Part shown: piece by piece, positions 33,453 to 41,908 of the stretch
Layout of the letters: every line of letters starts with the position of its first letter
Position numbering within the stretch: position 1 is the stretch's first letter
Assembly (NCBI GenBank): GCA_964605235.1
Contig: CAZSBB010000011.1
Span: 1 to 64,000 of the forward strand
Length of the DNA: 64,000 bases
Direction: 5' to 3'
Source: CAZSBB01 sp964605235
GTDB taxonomy: Bacteria > Planctomycetota > Phycisphaerae > Phycisphaerales > Phycisphaeraceae
Translations under genes and position numbers: made by a program
The notes under the pieces: generated by a model
What the model was told of the DNA's origin: nothing
Seen by the model: only the letters and a program-made list of their open reading frames with translations
Database searches by the model: none

Positions 33453-35711
33453 TTACCTATCGGCCGAAACGACCGCTAAATCCAGTGGAAACGTCAGGTG
33501 GGCGACGGTTCCCTGACCGGGCTGGCTGCGCAAACTGATCCGACCCTGATGGTTGCCCAGCACCTGCGCCGCCCGCGCCAAACCCATGCCCACCTGCCGA
33601 CCGGCGGGTTTGGCGCTGAAAAACGGGTCCAGCGCATGCGCCAGCGTGTGGGCGTCCATCCCGCAGCCGTCGTCGCTGACCTGAATCTGCACCAGGTTGC
33701 GCGCCGCTTCCACCGCGACACTGACGCGCACACCCGTTGCGGGCTGCGCTTCCACCGCGTTGCGCAGCAGTTCCACCACCGCCTGCCGCATCTGCTGCGG
33801 ATCATGCGCGACGCTGGGCAGATTATCGGCAACATCCAGCGCAATCGTGCAATTCGCCTGACCGTTGCTTAACCCGCCTTGAACGTCACTCACCGCATCG
33901 CGCAAGACTTGCGCCAAATCCGCCAGCCGCATCCGCGGCTGCGGCGGGTCCGCGAAGTAACGCAACAGCGTGATCAGGTCGCTGAGCTTGTGCGCCTGCT
34001 CGGCGATGATGCGCGCCGCCTTGGCTTCGCTGCTGTTGACCTCCAGCTGCTGCACCAGCAACTGACTGCGGCCGCTGATCACCGCCAGCGGATTGTTCAT
34101 CTCGTGCGCCGCCCCGGCCGCCATCTCGCCCAGCCGCGCCAGCGATTCGGTTTGCAGCAGCCGATCCTGCGCCTGCGCCAGGGCGCTGTTGGCTTCCGCC
34201 AGTTCCTCGCCCAGCCGGCGCGCCCCTTCATGCTGACTGGCGGCCGCGAGGGCGGCGCCCCAGGTGTAGCTGAGCGCGCCCAGTTGCGACCACGGCGGCA
34301 GGTTCGGGCGGTCATGCAACAACAACGCCGACGTGCCCCAGCCACAGCTCAGCGGCAGCAGACGAATCGTCCGCATGTCCGGGGCATCCAGCAGGTAATC
34401 CGCCAGCCACGGCAGCAAGCCCATGTAGTTCAGCGCGGCCGGGCCCTGCGGGTCCAGACGGGTTAAATCCGGCGTGTGCGGCGGGGGTTCGATCAACTCC
34501 GAATGCACCGGCTGACCTTCCGCGCCGTACTGACACACCATCCACATGCGCGTTCCGGTTTGCTGTGGTTGATAGACCAGACAGTAGAAGCCCGGCCCCA
34601 GCACCGACCACGCGCTGCCCGCCACCGCCGAGGCGATGTCCTGCACGCTGCGGCCGGGACGGGCGCCGGCATGGAAGGCGGCGATGCCGTCGAGCACGCG
34701 CACCTGGGCGGCGGCGGCCTGGCTTTGACGTTGCAGGTCCAGATTCAGCCGCGCCAGCGTTTCGTTGGCGCGGACCATCGACTGCTGCAACTGCCCGGCG
34801 GGGAGGGCGGCGGCGGGATTGAGCTGCGTCTCCACCTGCGCCAGCAGTTGCGGCAATTCCTGCTGCACGGCGGCGACATGCTCGGGATTGAAGCCGATGC
34901 GGCGGGTCAGTTGCTCGACGGGATCGTGCCCATTGCCGTCGGGTGAAAAGCCGTCGTCCAGGCGATGGGACAGATGGTTCGCCAGCGCGACCAGGCCGAT
35001 GAGCCGCTGATGCTCGAGCGTGGGCAGGGCGTCGTAGCTCGAGCCGTGCAGCCAGATGCAGTCCTGGAGGCAATGGGGCAGCCGCCACGCCTCGGCGAGC
35101 CGTTTGCCGGCGGTGTGATGGTCCAACCCCAGCACCTGGCGTTCGCACTCGGCGAGGCGGCCCTGGGTTTGGCGAGCGCTTTGCAGAGCCCGGCCGTACG
35201 CTTTGGGCAGCAGCACATCGAGGGCGAGTTTGCCGATGTCATGCAGCAGGCCGCCGAGGTAGGCGGCTTCGGGCGCCAGCGTTCGCTCGCCGTCATGAAG
35301 CTGCGCCAGGCGGCGCGCGGCGAGCGCGGTCGCCAGGCTGTGACGCCACCAGCGCGGGCGGTCGAGTCCCTGGCCTTCATCCCCGGCGGGGCTGGCGTTG
35401 GGATCCACCGCGCGGGCCGCCAGGGCGATGCTGCGCAGGCTGTCGGCGCCCAGGCGATTGGCGATCTGCTCGACGCTGAGCAATTGGCTGTAGTCGCTGA
35501 AATCGTTGCTGTAGTAGAGCGCCAGCACGCGCCCGGTGAGGGCGGGGTCCGCGGCGATCAGCCGGACCAGCGCGGGGAGCTGCCCCCCTTCGCCGGCGGC
35601 GAGCGTCAGCAGACGGTCGGCAATGGGTTCGAGCGTGGGCAGGGCTTCGAGTTGCCGCAGCACCAGCTCGGTCCGCCGAAAGCGCGCGTTGTCAGTGGCG
35701 ATCATGGACAT
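33453..35711 (-). CDS. HDOD domain-histidine kinase hybrid
   Basis: 752 residues, cytoplasmic. The N-terminal HDOD/HD-like domain (about 15-235) includes LGGLLHDIGKLALDVLLP and a later LGLDHHTAGKRLAEAW. A GAF-like region follows (about 310-470). HisKA has the phospho-His in GEMAAGAAHEMNNPLAVISGR (about 535). The HATPase domain has NAVEAQ (N box), VSDDGCGMDAH (G1) and GMGLARAAQVLGNHQGRI (G2). An HD-containing input joined to a kinase suggests coupling of a stored signal (nucleotide or protein binding) to phosphorelay. No membrane segments are seen. The start at 35711 (or Met at 35705) has no strong ribosome site. Confidence 0.85.
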   Translation of the reverse strand: MSMIATDNARFRRTELVLRQLEALPTLEPIADRLLTLAAGEGGQLPALVRLIAADPALTGRVLALYYSNDFSDYSQLLSVEQIANRLGADSLRSIALAARAVDPNASPAGDEGQGLDRPRWWRHSLATALAARRLAQLHDGERTLAPEAAYLGGLLHDIGKLALDVLLPKAYGRALQSARQTQGRLAECERQVLGLDHHTAGKRLAEAWRLPHCLQDCIWLHGSSYDALPTLEHQRLIGLVALANHLSHRLDDGFSPDGNGHDPVEQLTRRIGFNPEHVAAVQQELPQLLAQVETQLNPAAALPAGQLQQSMVRANETLARLNLDLQRQSQAAAAQVRVLDGIAAFHAGARPGRSVQDIASAVAGSAWSVLGPGFYCLVYQPQQTGTRMWMVCQYGAEGQPVHSELIEPPPHTPDLTRLDPQGPAALNYMGLLPWLADYLLDAPDMRTIRLLPLSCGWGTSALLLHDRPNLPPWSQLGALSYTWGAALAAASQHEGARRLGEELAEANSALAQAQDRLLQTESLARLGEMAAGAAHEMNNPLAVISGRSQLLVQQLEVNSSEAKAARIIAEQAHKLSDLITLLRYFADPPQPRMRLADLAQVLRDAVSDVQGGLSNGQANCTIALDVADNLPSVAHDPQQMRQAVVELLRNAVEAQPATGVRVSVAVEAARNLVQIQVSDDGCGMDAHTLAHALDPFFSAKPAGRQVGMGLARAAQVLGNHQGRISLRSQPGQGTVAHLTFPLDLAVVSADR

Positions 35712-35735
35712 TGGTGACGCAGGACTTGAAAACAG

Positions 35736-35850
35736 TTTTCACCACAGAGACACAGAGGGCACAGAGGAACGGCAGGCAGCGTCGCGAGCCGGGATTCAAT
35801 CCTGATGCTTCTTTCCCTCTGTGTTCTCTGTGCCTCTGTGGTGAGACTTT
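35736..35850. repeat. Repeat family B: inverted pair of CACCACAGAGACACAGAG units
   Basis: The left unit (35736-35768) contains CACCACAGAGACACAGAGGG, and the right unit (35812-35850) carries its complement, CTCTGTGCCTCTGTGGTG. The two face each other around a 43-bp loop, in the gap between the HTH-receiver and HDOD-kinase genes. Related units occur at 49565-49605, 61191-61345 and 62458-62741. Confidence 0.75.
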
Positions 35851-35859
35851 CTGGCCCAC

Positions 35860-36453
35860 TTACAGCATCAACAGCTCGGCGATCTGCTTGCGCAGTTCGT
35901 CGATGTTGAACGGCTTCTTGATGAAGGAATCCGCGCCCGCCGAGAGCAGGGCGTCGACTTCATCGCGGTTGACCACGCCCGAGACGATGATGACCTTCAT
36001 GTCGGCGGTGGCGGCATTGGAGCGCACCCGCTCGAGCACCACGTTGCCGTTGATGTCCGGCAGCATGTAATCCAGAATCATCAGGTCGGGTTTGAACTGT
36101 TCAGTCAGCAGCCCCGCGTCATACCCGGTGCTGGCGGTGCGCACCTGCAGACGGTTGTCATGCTGGAAGAGGTCGACGAACAGCTCGAGAATCTCGGCGT
36201 CGTCATCGACGACCAGCACGCGCTTGCGGCCGCCTTCGAGGATGTCGGTGGGAATCTCGTTCTCGCGCATGAAGCGGAGCAATTCTTCCCGGGGAATCCG
36301 GCGGAAGCGGCTGCCGGGCACGCGGAAGCCTTTGAGTCGGCCGGCGTCGAAGCAGCGGATGATGGTCTGCTGCGAAATCTTGCACAGCTCGGCGGCTTCG
36401 CCGGTGGTGAAAACGAGCTTCTGCGACAGTTCGGCGATCGGTTCATTCCCCAT
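35860..36453 (-). CDS. HTH (excisionase/MerR-like)-receiver protein
   Basis: 197 residues. The N-terminal helix-turn-helix is LVFTTGEAAELCKISQQTIIRCFDAGRLKGFRVPGSRFRRIPREELLRFM (HTH_17-type, as in excisionases). The C-terminal receiver (about 75-197) has the acidic pair VVDDD, phosphoacceptor Asp in LMILDYMLPDING, Ser in IIVSGVV and Lys in FIKKPF. DNA-binding before the receiver is the reverse of usual response regulators. Start at 36453 is chosen for GGGGAG 6 bp upstream, over an in-frame 36501. It precedes the kinase and receiver-GAF genes on the same strand; the three form one signalling cluster. Confidence 0.85.
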   Translation of the reverse strand: MGNEPIAELSQKLVFTTGEAAELCKISQQTIIRCFDAGRLKGFRVPGSRFRRIPREELLRFMRENEIPTDILEGGRKRVLVVDDDAEILELFVDLFQHDNRLQVRTASTGYDAGLLTEQFKPDLMILDYMLPDINGNVVLERVRSNAATADMKVIIVSGVVNRDEVDALLSAGADSFIKKPFNIDELRKQIAELLML

Positions 36454-36667
36454 GACAGGCTCCCCTTGCGCTTGGCCGCACTCCGGCGGCGGTTTGGTCA
36501 ATCTGGCGGCTCTGCGTGGGCGGTGAATTGCCCAGCTTCGCTAACTTTCCATCGTCGGCGCCTGTCACAGACTTAACGCCGTTCACTCGCTTCGCCAGCT
36601 TCTCAACCTGTCCGCGCCTGTATTTGCCGCGCCTGAACGTCACAACAGGGCGCAGACGTTACAGACG
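36454..36667. other. Intergenic, no gene seen
   Basis: Upstream region of the HTH-receiver gene. No motif-bearing frame and no clear promoter are visible. It runs into the GGAAGTT and palindrome repeats at 36668-36773. Confidence 0.5.
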
Positions 36668-36724
36668 GCCCCCCGGAAGTTGACCCCCCCGGAAGTTGGT
36701 CCCGCCCCCGCCCCCGGAGGTTGC
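36668..36724. repeat. Repeat family E: CCCCGGAAGTT cluster
   Basis: Two units of CCCCCCGGAAGTT and a degenerate CCCCCGGAGGTT occur within 57 bp, separated by C-rich runs. The same unit recurs at 53419-53457 inside the 3' end of a gene. Confidence 0.6.
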
Positions 36725-36744
36725 GTGAGGGTGCGACACAACAG

Positions 36745-36773
36745 TTAACCCCGGGTCAATGACCCGGGGCGAA
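36745..36773. repeat. Repeat family D palindrome, copy D1
   Basis: CCCCGGGTCA-A-TGACCCGGGG with flanking TTAA and CGAA is nearly identical to the perfect palindrome at 53544-53572. No T-run follows, so it is not a classical terminator. It lies in the gap beyond the NfeD gene stop. Confidence 0.65.
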
Positions 36774-36814
36774 ATGGGATGGCCGATGTTGCGGTGATGT
36801 TCGGTTGGGTTGGT

Positions 36815-38572
36815 TCACACCGCGGCAACGACGATGCGGTTGCCGCTGATCTCGATGATCTTGACGGGGGTGCCGGGTTCGAGCCATTCGCCCTGGCTTT
36901 GCACGTCGATGACATGGCCGGCGAACTCGCCCTGGCCGATGGGCCGCAGCAGGGAGATGACTTTGCCGGTCTGGCCGACGGTCATTTGCCGGGCGCCCAG
37001 GGCTTCATCGCCGCTGACATGCTGCGCCAGGCCGGTGGCGGGTTGGGGATTCGCCAGCACCAGGCGGTTGAGGACGGGAATCTCGGTGTAGTACCTGGCG
37101 AGGAAGTAGAACCCGACCAGCGCGCCGATCAGTCCCAGCAGCATCCAGAGGGTGGACATCTGGAGGCGTCCCCACATTTCCGGGGCGGGCAGGCTCAGCG
37201 GGCCGGCGGTGGCGGTGGGCACGACCGCGAGCACCAGGCCCACGAACATGCACACCAGCCCCGACACGCCGCAGACGCCAAAGCCCGGCAATACGGTTAG
37301 CTCCACAATGAGCAGCGCCAGACCCAGGAAAAACAGCAGCACGTGCCAGACTTCCGACAGCCCGACCAGGAACGGCGCGCCGATGAGCAGCACCAGCGCC
37401 GCCAGCGCCACCGCGCCCGGCAGCCCCACGCCCGGCGTCTGGAACTCCACATATGCCCCCAGCAGCAGGGCGATCACCAGCACCGAGCGCACCGGCAGCG
37501 AAGTCAGCCAGCCGGCGAGGTTTTCCGACCAGGTGTTGTCGATGTCGGTCGTGGTCGCGGCCCCGAGGTACTGGCCCAGTTGATTGCGGTTGCGCACCTG
37601 GTCCGACAGCGCCAGGCCGCATTCCACCGCGCGGGTCTGGTTGAGCGTCAGCAGGGTTTTGCCGTCGTGAATCTGCTTGACCAGTTCCCACTGGCCACGG
37701 TCCTCATCCCGGGCGAGTTGGCGCGAGACGGCGCCGGGCTCGACGCTGTTGGGGTCGGGATTGGCGGCGGCGTTGCTGCCCCCGATCATCTGCGTCAGCC
37801 AGTTGCCGTCGGGGTTCTTGCCTTCGACCATGATCTGGTAGTCGATCTGGTTGACCAGTTGGATTTCACCGGTCTGCTTGTGGCGAATCTGGTACACCTC
37901 GACGCCCAGCACGCACATGGCGTGGAAGAGGACGTAGGGGTAGCCGTTGCTGTCGGCGTTGTCGCGGAACTCTTCGAGCAGGGGGGAGAGCGCCTTGGCG
38001 CGCTCGGTGGGGGAAAGCTCCTGGCCGGGGACGATCGGGGCGCAGTCGCCGGTGGCGGAGGCGGGGCTCATGACGATGACATCGCAGGCGGAGGCGATGA
38101 GGATGCCCGCCGAGTAGGCGTGGTTGTTGATCCAGGCGACGGTGGGGACGTTGATGTCGCCCTTGATGTACTTGGCGATCTCCAGGGCGCTGGTGGCGAC
38201 GCCGCCGGGGGTGTCCAGTTCCAGCACGATGAGGGTGGCGCCGTCGGCGAGGGCGCGATCAACGCGCCGGCGGAGGTTTTCCAGGGTGAAGTCGTAGATC
38301 ATGCCCTCGATGCGGATGACGGCGACATTGGCGCCGCTGGGAATGCTCGCCGGCAGCGGGGCCGTCAGCGCCGGGGCGCGGGGGGCGACGGCGGGCGGGG
38401 GCACGGCGGCGGGATCAGCAGGCGCGGCTTCCCGCGGGGCGGCTTGCGCAGCCGGCGTCGCCGGGGCGGGCGCAGCCTGGTCCTGCCCCGGCGCCAGCGT
38501 CCGGGGAGCAAATAGCGCCAGCGTCATCAGGAGCAATCCCAGCGCCGCCCGGTGTGGATGCAGTGGTTTCAT
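36815..38572 (-). CDS. NfeD-family membrane serine protease (ClpP-like plus OB fold)
   Basis: 585 residues. Signal peptide (about 1-28) is followed by a Pro/Ala-rich linker to about 80. A ClpP-class serine protease domain (about 85-310) has GMIYDFTLENLRRRVDRAL, ELDTPGGV and NNHAYSAGILIASACD with the nucleophile Ser in AYSAG and a Lys-bearing helix. Four or five membrane segments (about 380-520) lead to a C-terminal OB-fold (about 525-585) ending SGNRIVVAAV. This is the long NfeD form that cleaves stomatin-like partners; no stomatin gene is next to it. A perfect TATAAT lies 9 bp from the ATG, implying an almost leaderless transcript. Confidence 0.85.
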   Translation of the reverse strand: MKPLHPHRAALGLLLMTLALFAPRTLAPGQDQAAPAPATPAAQAAPREAAPADPAAVPPPAVAPRAPALTAPLPASIPSGANVAVIRIEGMIYDFTLENLRRRVDRALADGATLIVLELDTPGGVATSALEIAKYIKGDINVPTVAWINNHAYSAGILIASACDVIVMSPASATGDCAPIVPGQELSPTERAKALSPLLEEFRDNADSNGYPYVLFHAMCVLGVEVYQIRHKQTGEIQLVNQIDYQIMVEGKNPDGNWLTQMIGGSNAAANPDPNSVEPGAVSRQLARDEDRGQWELVKQIHDGKTLLTLNQTRAVECGLALSDQVRNRNQLGQYLGAATTTDIDNTWSENLAGWLTSLPVRSVLVIALLLGAYVEFQTPGVGLPGAVALAALVLLIGAPFLVGLSEVWHVLLFFLGLALLIVELTVLPGFGVCGVSGLVCMFVGLVLAVVPTATAGPLSLPAPEMWGRLQMSTLWMLLGLIGALVGFYFLARYYTEIPVLNRLVLANPQPATGLAQHVSGDEALGARQMTVGQTGKVISLLRPIGQGEFAGHVIDVQSQGEWLEPGTPVKIIEISGNRIVVAAV

Positions 38573-38575
38573 GGC

Positions 38576-38620
38576 AAAGGGATTATAGCGCGCTGCGGCT
38601 TGGGCGCATAAGCGCGCGTT
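38576..38620 (-). promoter_or_regulatory. TATAAT promoter element of the NfeD gene
   Basis: TATAAT (38587-38582 on the minus strand) is a consensus -10 directly ahead of the NfeD ATG at 38572. The surrounding sequence (GATTATAGC...CTTGGGCGC...GCGCGC read on plus) resembles that at 39397-39437. The -35 side is weak. Confidence 0.45.
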
Positions 38621-38833
38621 TAGATGTCTGAGCTTCCCCCGTTTGGACGGACGCGGGGGTTCGATTGATCAGGTATTCCCATCCGCAAGTGCCTTTCGCT
38701 CCTCTTGCCGCCCGCGCCAAACTGGGGGTGTGGGAATGAAAATGCGGCCGATGCCCGTATTCACCCATTGAAATTCCGGAAGAACCAGGAATGGTCCGAC
38801 CATCATGTTCCCCTGAAACAGCGACGGCTATAG

Positions 38834-39208
38834 TCACTCAATCGCGGTGATGACGCCGTTCTCATCCGCACGAATCACAAGATAGGCCTTTACGCCTTCC
38901 GGTGCGCCGGCGATATAACGTGCGGAATCAACCTTCGTCAGATGGTCGCGTAACGGCACATTGACCTGCCAATCGCCCGAATACTTGGTGGGGTGGTACT
39001 TATTATCCACCCGATACCCATGGTTTTTGAGTGTTTCGATAGCCGCATCAATATGCATGCCGATGGATATGTGCTGGCGAATGGCTGCCGCTCGGTCATT
39101 CACCTCATTTCGCGTCCCATCGCACCCCCCGAATAGCATGCAGACGAGCATGGTAAAAACGCACAACAGTTGGGCATGGAACGCATTTTCTGGGGTTGTC
39201 AATAACAC
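38834..39208 (-). CDS. Small putative lipoprotein, function unknown
   Basis: 124 residues. GTG start at 39208 with GGGAGG 6 bp upstream, preferred over longer in-frame starts. A hydrophobic segment with lipobox LFGGC (Cys near residue 30) marks it as a lipoprotein. The mature part contains IRQHISIGMHIDAAIETLKNHGYRVDN, a helix-strand pattern seen in small periplasmic domains, then a Tyr-rich stretch. Base composition is lower in GC than its neighbours, which may indicate transfer. It sits between the NfeD and outer-membrane protein genes, 261 bp upstream of the former. Confidence 0.6.
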   Translation of the reverse strand: MLLTTPENAFHAQLLCVFTMLVCMLFGGCDGTRNEVNDRAAAIRQHISIGMHIDAAIETLKNHGYRVDNKYHPTKYSGDWQVNVPLRDHLTKVDSARYIAGAPEGVKAYLVIRADENGVITAIE

Positions 39209-39281
39209 GATCCACCTCCCTTTGTGCATTTGCGTGGTTGGCCGGCAGTCCAAGGCAAACGCATGCACGCGCTTTTTTTAG
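39209..39281. other. Intergenic, no gene seen
   Basis: Lies between the small lipoprotein start and a degenerate family A repeat. It contains only the lipoprotein ribosome site and no recognisable promoter. Confidence 0.4.
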
Positions 39282-39362
39282 CGACGAGAGCAGAGGGTGG
39301 CGGTGCTGCCGCAACGGCATGACGCAACGAAAACAAGTCCCCCCTCACGGTCGAGACTCGTT
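39282..39362. repeat. Degenerate family A element
   Basis: The right arm CCCCTCACGGTCGAGACTCGTT (39340-39362) matches the family A arm with changes. The left side (GCGACGAGAGCAGAGGG) is diverged. It is an old copy or partial remnant. Confidence 0.5.
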
Positions 39363-39416
39363 CCGCAATGGCGCTTGGGGGACATGCGTTTACCTTAGAT
39401 TATAGCTCGCCATGAC

Positions 39417-39445
39417 TTGGGCGCGCAGGCGCGCAATGCTACAAT
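39417..39445 (+). promoter_or_regulatory. Promoter of the outer-membrane protein operon
   Basis: TTGGGC (39417-39422), 17 bp, TACAAT (39440-39445) is a plausible sigma-70 promoter, giving a leader of about 90 nt before the ATG at 39544. It lies next to GATTATAGC (39397-39405), which resembles the NfeD promoter region. Confidence 0.5.
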
Positions 39446-39543
39446 CCTCCTTCAGCCGCCTGCGGTCGTCCGCTTCGCGTGAAACGATCCGCCGCTTTCC
39501 GTCCCTCGTGCGCTTGACCGTGTCTTTTTCGCCAGGAAGCCCT

Positions 39544-41040
39544 ATGCCCGCTTCGCCTGTTCGTCTGTCGCTGTTGCTGTGTCCGGTGCTGCTGGCGCTG
39601 TCTGCCACCGCCTTCGCCCAGGTCAACCTCGAACGCTTCGAACGTCAGCTGGAACAGATCCAGCGCGACACCCGCGTGCGCATCAACGAAGGCGTCCCCG
39701 CCCAGCAGCGCCTGTTGATCGACTACGGCGGATCCATCGCCCAGCAGTTCATCACCATCGACGACCTGCTCCAGGACAACCACGTCCTGAACCAGACCAT
39801 CCTCACGCTCTACGCCCGCGTCGACCTCGACGGCGTGCACCAGTTCTTCATCCGTGGCAGCACCAAGTTCAAAGACTGGTACGACGAAGGCGCGTTCGAC
39901 GGCGATGACTCGGAATGGGTCGGCCCGGACCTGGAACGGGCGGTCTACCGTTTCGACCTGCAACGCGCCCTCGGGGCGTATGAAGGTCAGGTCGTGCCTT
40001 ACAACATGGTCATCAACGCCGGTCGGCAACTCGTGCACTGGGCCAACGGCTTAACGCTCAGCAGTGAAATCGACGGCGGGCTGATCACCTTCAGCTATGC
40101 GCCGGTGCATCTGGACCTGCTGGTCGGACGCACGCGCCAGGACAGTTTCGACTTCGACAGCTCGCGCCCCGATTCCAACGACGACACCCGCCGGCATTTC
40201 TATGGCGGCATGCTCCGCTGGCAGGCGACCGAACGCCATCAACCTTACATCTACGGCCTGTATCAGGAAGATCGCAACAAGGACGAAACCGCGGCTTTCA
40301 CCGCCGCCGCCACCGCCTACACCAATCAATTCCACTATCAGAGCTGGTACCTCGGCGCCGGTTCGCAGGGCAGCATCACCGACAATCTGCTCTACGGTTT
40401 GGAGTTCGTGTACGAAGGCGGCGAAAGCCTCAGCCGGCCGTTCGACACCCCCGGCGGGGCGCAGATTCCCCAGACCCGCGACAGCATCGAAGCCTTTGCC
40501 GCCAGCTTCCGCCTCGATTATCTGCAACCCGCCAGCGCCAATCGCACGCGCTACAGCGCGGAAATCCTCGCCGCCAGCGGTGATGAAGACCGTCTGCGCA
40601 CCAGCAGCACCTCGCTGGGCAATCAGGCGGGCACCACGGATCACGCTTTCAATGGTTTCGGGCTGATCAACACCGGCTTCGCCTTCGGAGCCGCGCCCTC
40701 GAACCTGTTGATGCTGCGCCTGGGCGCCGCCACGCTGCCCTTCCCCACCAGCAACACCTTCAAACGCCTGCAGGTGGGCACCAACGTGTTCTTCTTCAGC
40801 AAACTCATCGGCGAAGCGGGCATCGACGAACCGAGCAACAACAACAGTTTCCTCGGCTCCGAAATCGACCTCTACGCCAACTGGCAGATCACCAGCGACA
40901 TCTCGCTGGCGGTGCGCTACGGCGTGTTCTTCCCCGGCGCCGGGCTGGGCGATCCCAACCAGACCATCAGCACCGACGACAGCGAAACCAACAACCATCC
41001 GCGTCACTTTTTCTTCACCGGCCTGACCTATGCTTTCTGA
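39544..41040 (+). CDS. Outer-membrane beta-barrel protein (alginate-export/porin-like)
   Basis: 498 residues. Sec signal peptide ending TAFA before Q (about residue 25). Mature sequence begins VNLERFERQLEQIQRDTRV, a helix, then alternating strands rich in aromatic residues. It ends with HFFFTGLTYAF, the terminal Phe signal for outer-membrane insertion. RQLVHWANGL, YSAEILAASGDEDR and FFFSKLIGEAGIDEPS recall the alginate_exp barrel family. ATG at 39544 follows AGGA and the promoter at 39417-39445. It is first in a unit with a lipoprotein and a FecR-domain protein. Probably a channel for a polysaccharide or oligosaccharide; the substrate is not known. Confidence 0.75.
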   Translation: MPASPVRLSLLLCPVLLALSATAFAQVNLERFERQLEQIQRDTRVRINEGVPAQQRLLIDYGGSIAQQFITIDDLLQDNHVLNQTILTLYARVDLDGVHQFFIRGSTKFKDWYDEGAFDGDDSEWVGPDLERAVYRFDLQRALGAYEGQVVPYNMVINAGRQLVHWANGLTLSSEIDGGLITFSYAPVHLDLLVGRTRQDSFDFDSSRPDSNDDTRRHFYGGMLRWQATERHQPYIYGLYQEDRNKDETAAFTAAATAYTNQFHYQSWYLGAGSQGSITDNLLYGLEFVYEGGESLSRPFDTPGGAQIPQTRDSIEAFAASFRLDYLQPASANRTRYSAEILAASGDEDRLRTSSTSLGNQAGTTDHAFNGFGLINTGFAFGAAPSNLLMLRLGAATLPFPTSNTFKRLQVGTNVFFFSKLIGEAGIDEPSNNNSFLGSEIDLYANWQITSDISLAVRYGVFFPGAGLGDPNQTISTDDSETNNHPRHFFFTGLTYAF

Positions 41041-41047
41041 GAACCCC

Positions 41048-41752
41048 ATGCCCACCGCGATCCCGCCATTGCCTACCGTCGCCCCCGCGCTGCTGTCTTT
41101 AACGAGCCGGAAGCGTCAGCGACGGGCAGCGTCGTCGGATGCCGCCGTTGCTTCGCATCACCCTGCCGCCCTGGCGACCGGGCGCTCTTCCCGTCGCATA
41201 CGCTTCCGGCTCGTTGCATGCGGCGTGCTGGCGCTGCTGGCGCTCGGGCTGGTCGGTTGCCAGACCGCCGAGGTCGCCGAGCCGCTCACCCAGACCGTGG
41301 CGGGCAATGATGTCGACAGCCAACTGGCGTTCTGGCACACGCTCGCCGAGCGCCGGCTGACCAGCAACGACGAAGCCTTCCACGCTCTGCTGCTGTTTCT
41401 CGATGGCGAAGACCCCGCGACCGACTACGCCGGCCGGGTGGAGAAGCTCAAGGCGCGGGGCCTGCTGCATCCGAGCTTCGATCGTCCCGCCAACGAAGCG
41501 GTGACCCGGGGCACGCTGGCGGTGGCGATGTTCAAGTCGCTGAAGGTGTGCGGCGGGCTGACCATCTGCACCTTTGGCATTACGCAGCGCTACGCCCTGC
41601 GCGAGCTGGAGTTCGCCGGCGTGTTTCCGCCCAGCAGTCCCCAGCAGGTGATGTCCGGCGATGAGTTCATCGACCTGATTGGCCGGGCCGAGGATTATCA
41701 ACGGGAGTTCGACAAGAAGGCGCCGGCCCAGCAGGTCGCCGCCGGGAAGTGA
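41048..41752 (+). CDS. Putative lipoprotein with repeat-derived N-terminus
   Basis: 234 residues from the ATG at 41048, 7 bp after the barrel gene stop. The lipobox LVGCQT (about residue 76) lies far from this start, because residues 18-55 are encoded by a family C hairpin repeat (41101-41215). Translation from an internal start after the repeat would give a normal 20-residue signal peptide (RFRLVACGVLALLALGLVGC), so the true start may be downstream. The mature part is unknown (HTLAERRLTSNDEAFHALLLFLDGEDP, a short EF-like stretch). It belongs to the operon of barrel, lipoprotein and FecR-like protein. Confidence 0.6.
   Translation: MPTAIPPLPTVAPALLSLTSRKRQRRAASSDAAVASHHPAALATGRSSRRIRFRLVACGVLALLALGLVGCQTAEVAEPLTQTVAGNDVDSQLAFWHTLAERRLTSNDEAFHALLLFLDGEDPATDYAGRVEKLKARGLLHPSFDRPANEAVTRGTLAVAMFKSLKVCGGLTICTFGITQRYALRELEFAGVFPPSSPQQVMSGDEFIDLIGRAEDYQREFDKKAPAQQVAAGK
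41101..41215. repeat. Repeat family C hairpin inside the lipoprotein gene
   Basis: Left arm 41101-41126 begins AACGAGCCGGAAGCGTCAGC and right arm 41190-41215 ends CGCTTCCGGCTCGTT; the arms pair over 26 bp apart from a few mismatches. The 63-bp centre is variable-looking. It resembles the GCCGGAAGCGTCAGCG repeats of other planctomycetes. Confidence 0.75.
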
Positions 41753-41780
41753 AATGGACCAGTGTGCACCCTCGTGCCGA

Positions 41781-41861
41781 GGGACACAGCGCGTCCCCGG
41801 GCAGAACCCGGGGCTAATGGATCAGGCGCTGTGTCCCGTTAGCCCCCGGCTCTGCCGGGGG
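41781..41861. repeat. Nested family D palindrome, copy D2
   Basis: Outer arms GGGACACAGCGC (41781-41792) and GCGCTGTGTCCC (41826-41837) enclose CCCCGGGCAGAACCCGGGG plus CTAA. A second TTAG-CCCCCGG-CTCTG-CCGGGGG (41839-41861) follows. The structure lies between the lipoprotein and the FecR-like gene and could form alternative hairpins in the transcript. Confidence 0.65.
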
Positions 41862-41908
41862 ATTGGTTTTGTGTCCCCGCGGTGAAACCGTACTGAGAGG
41901 AATCCGCC

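Noticed and set aside
36668..36773. Possible CRISPR array
   Set aside because: Only two or three short C-rich units with uneven spacing and no spacers of constant size; no cas genes.
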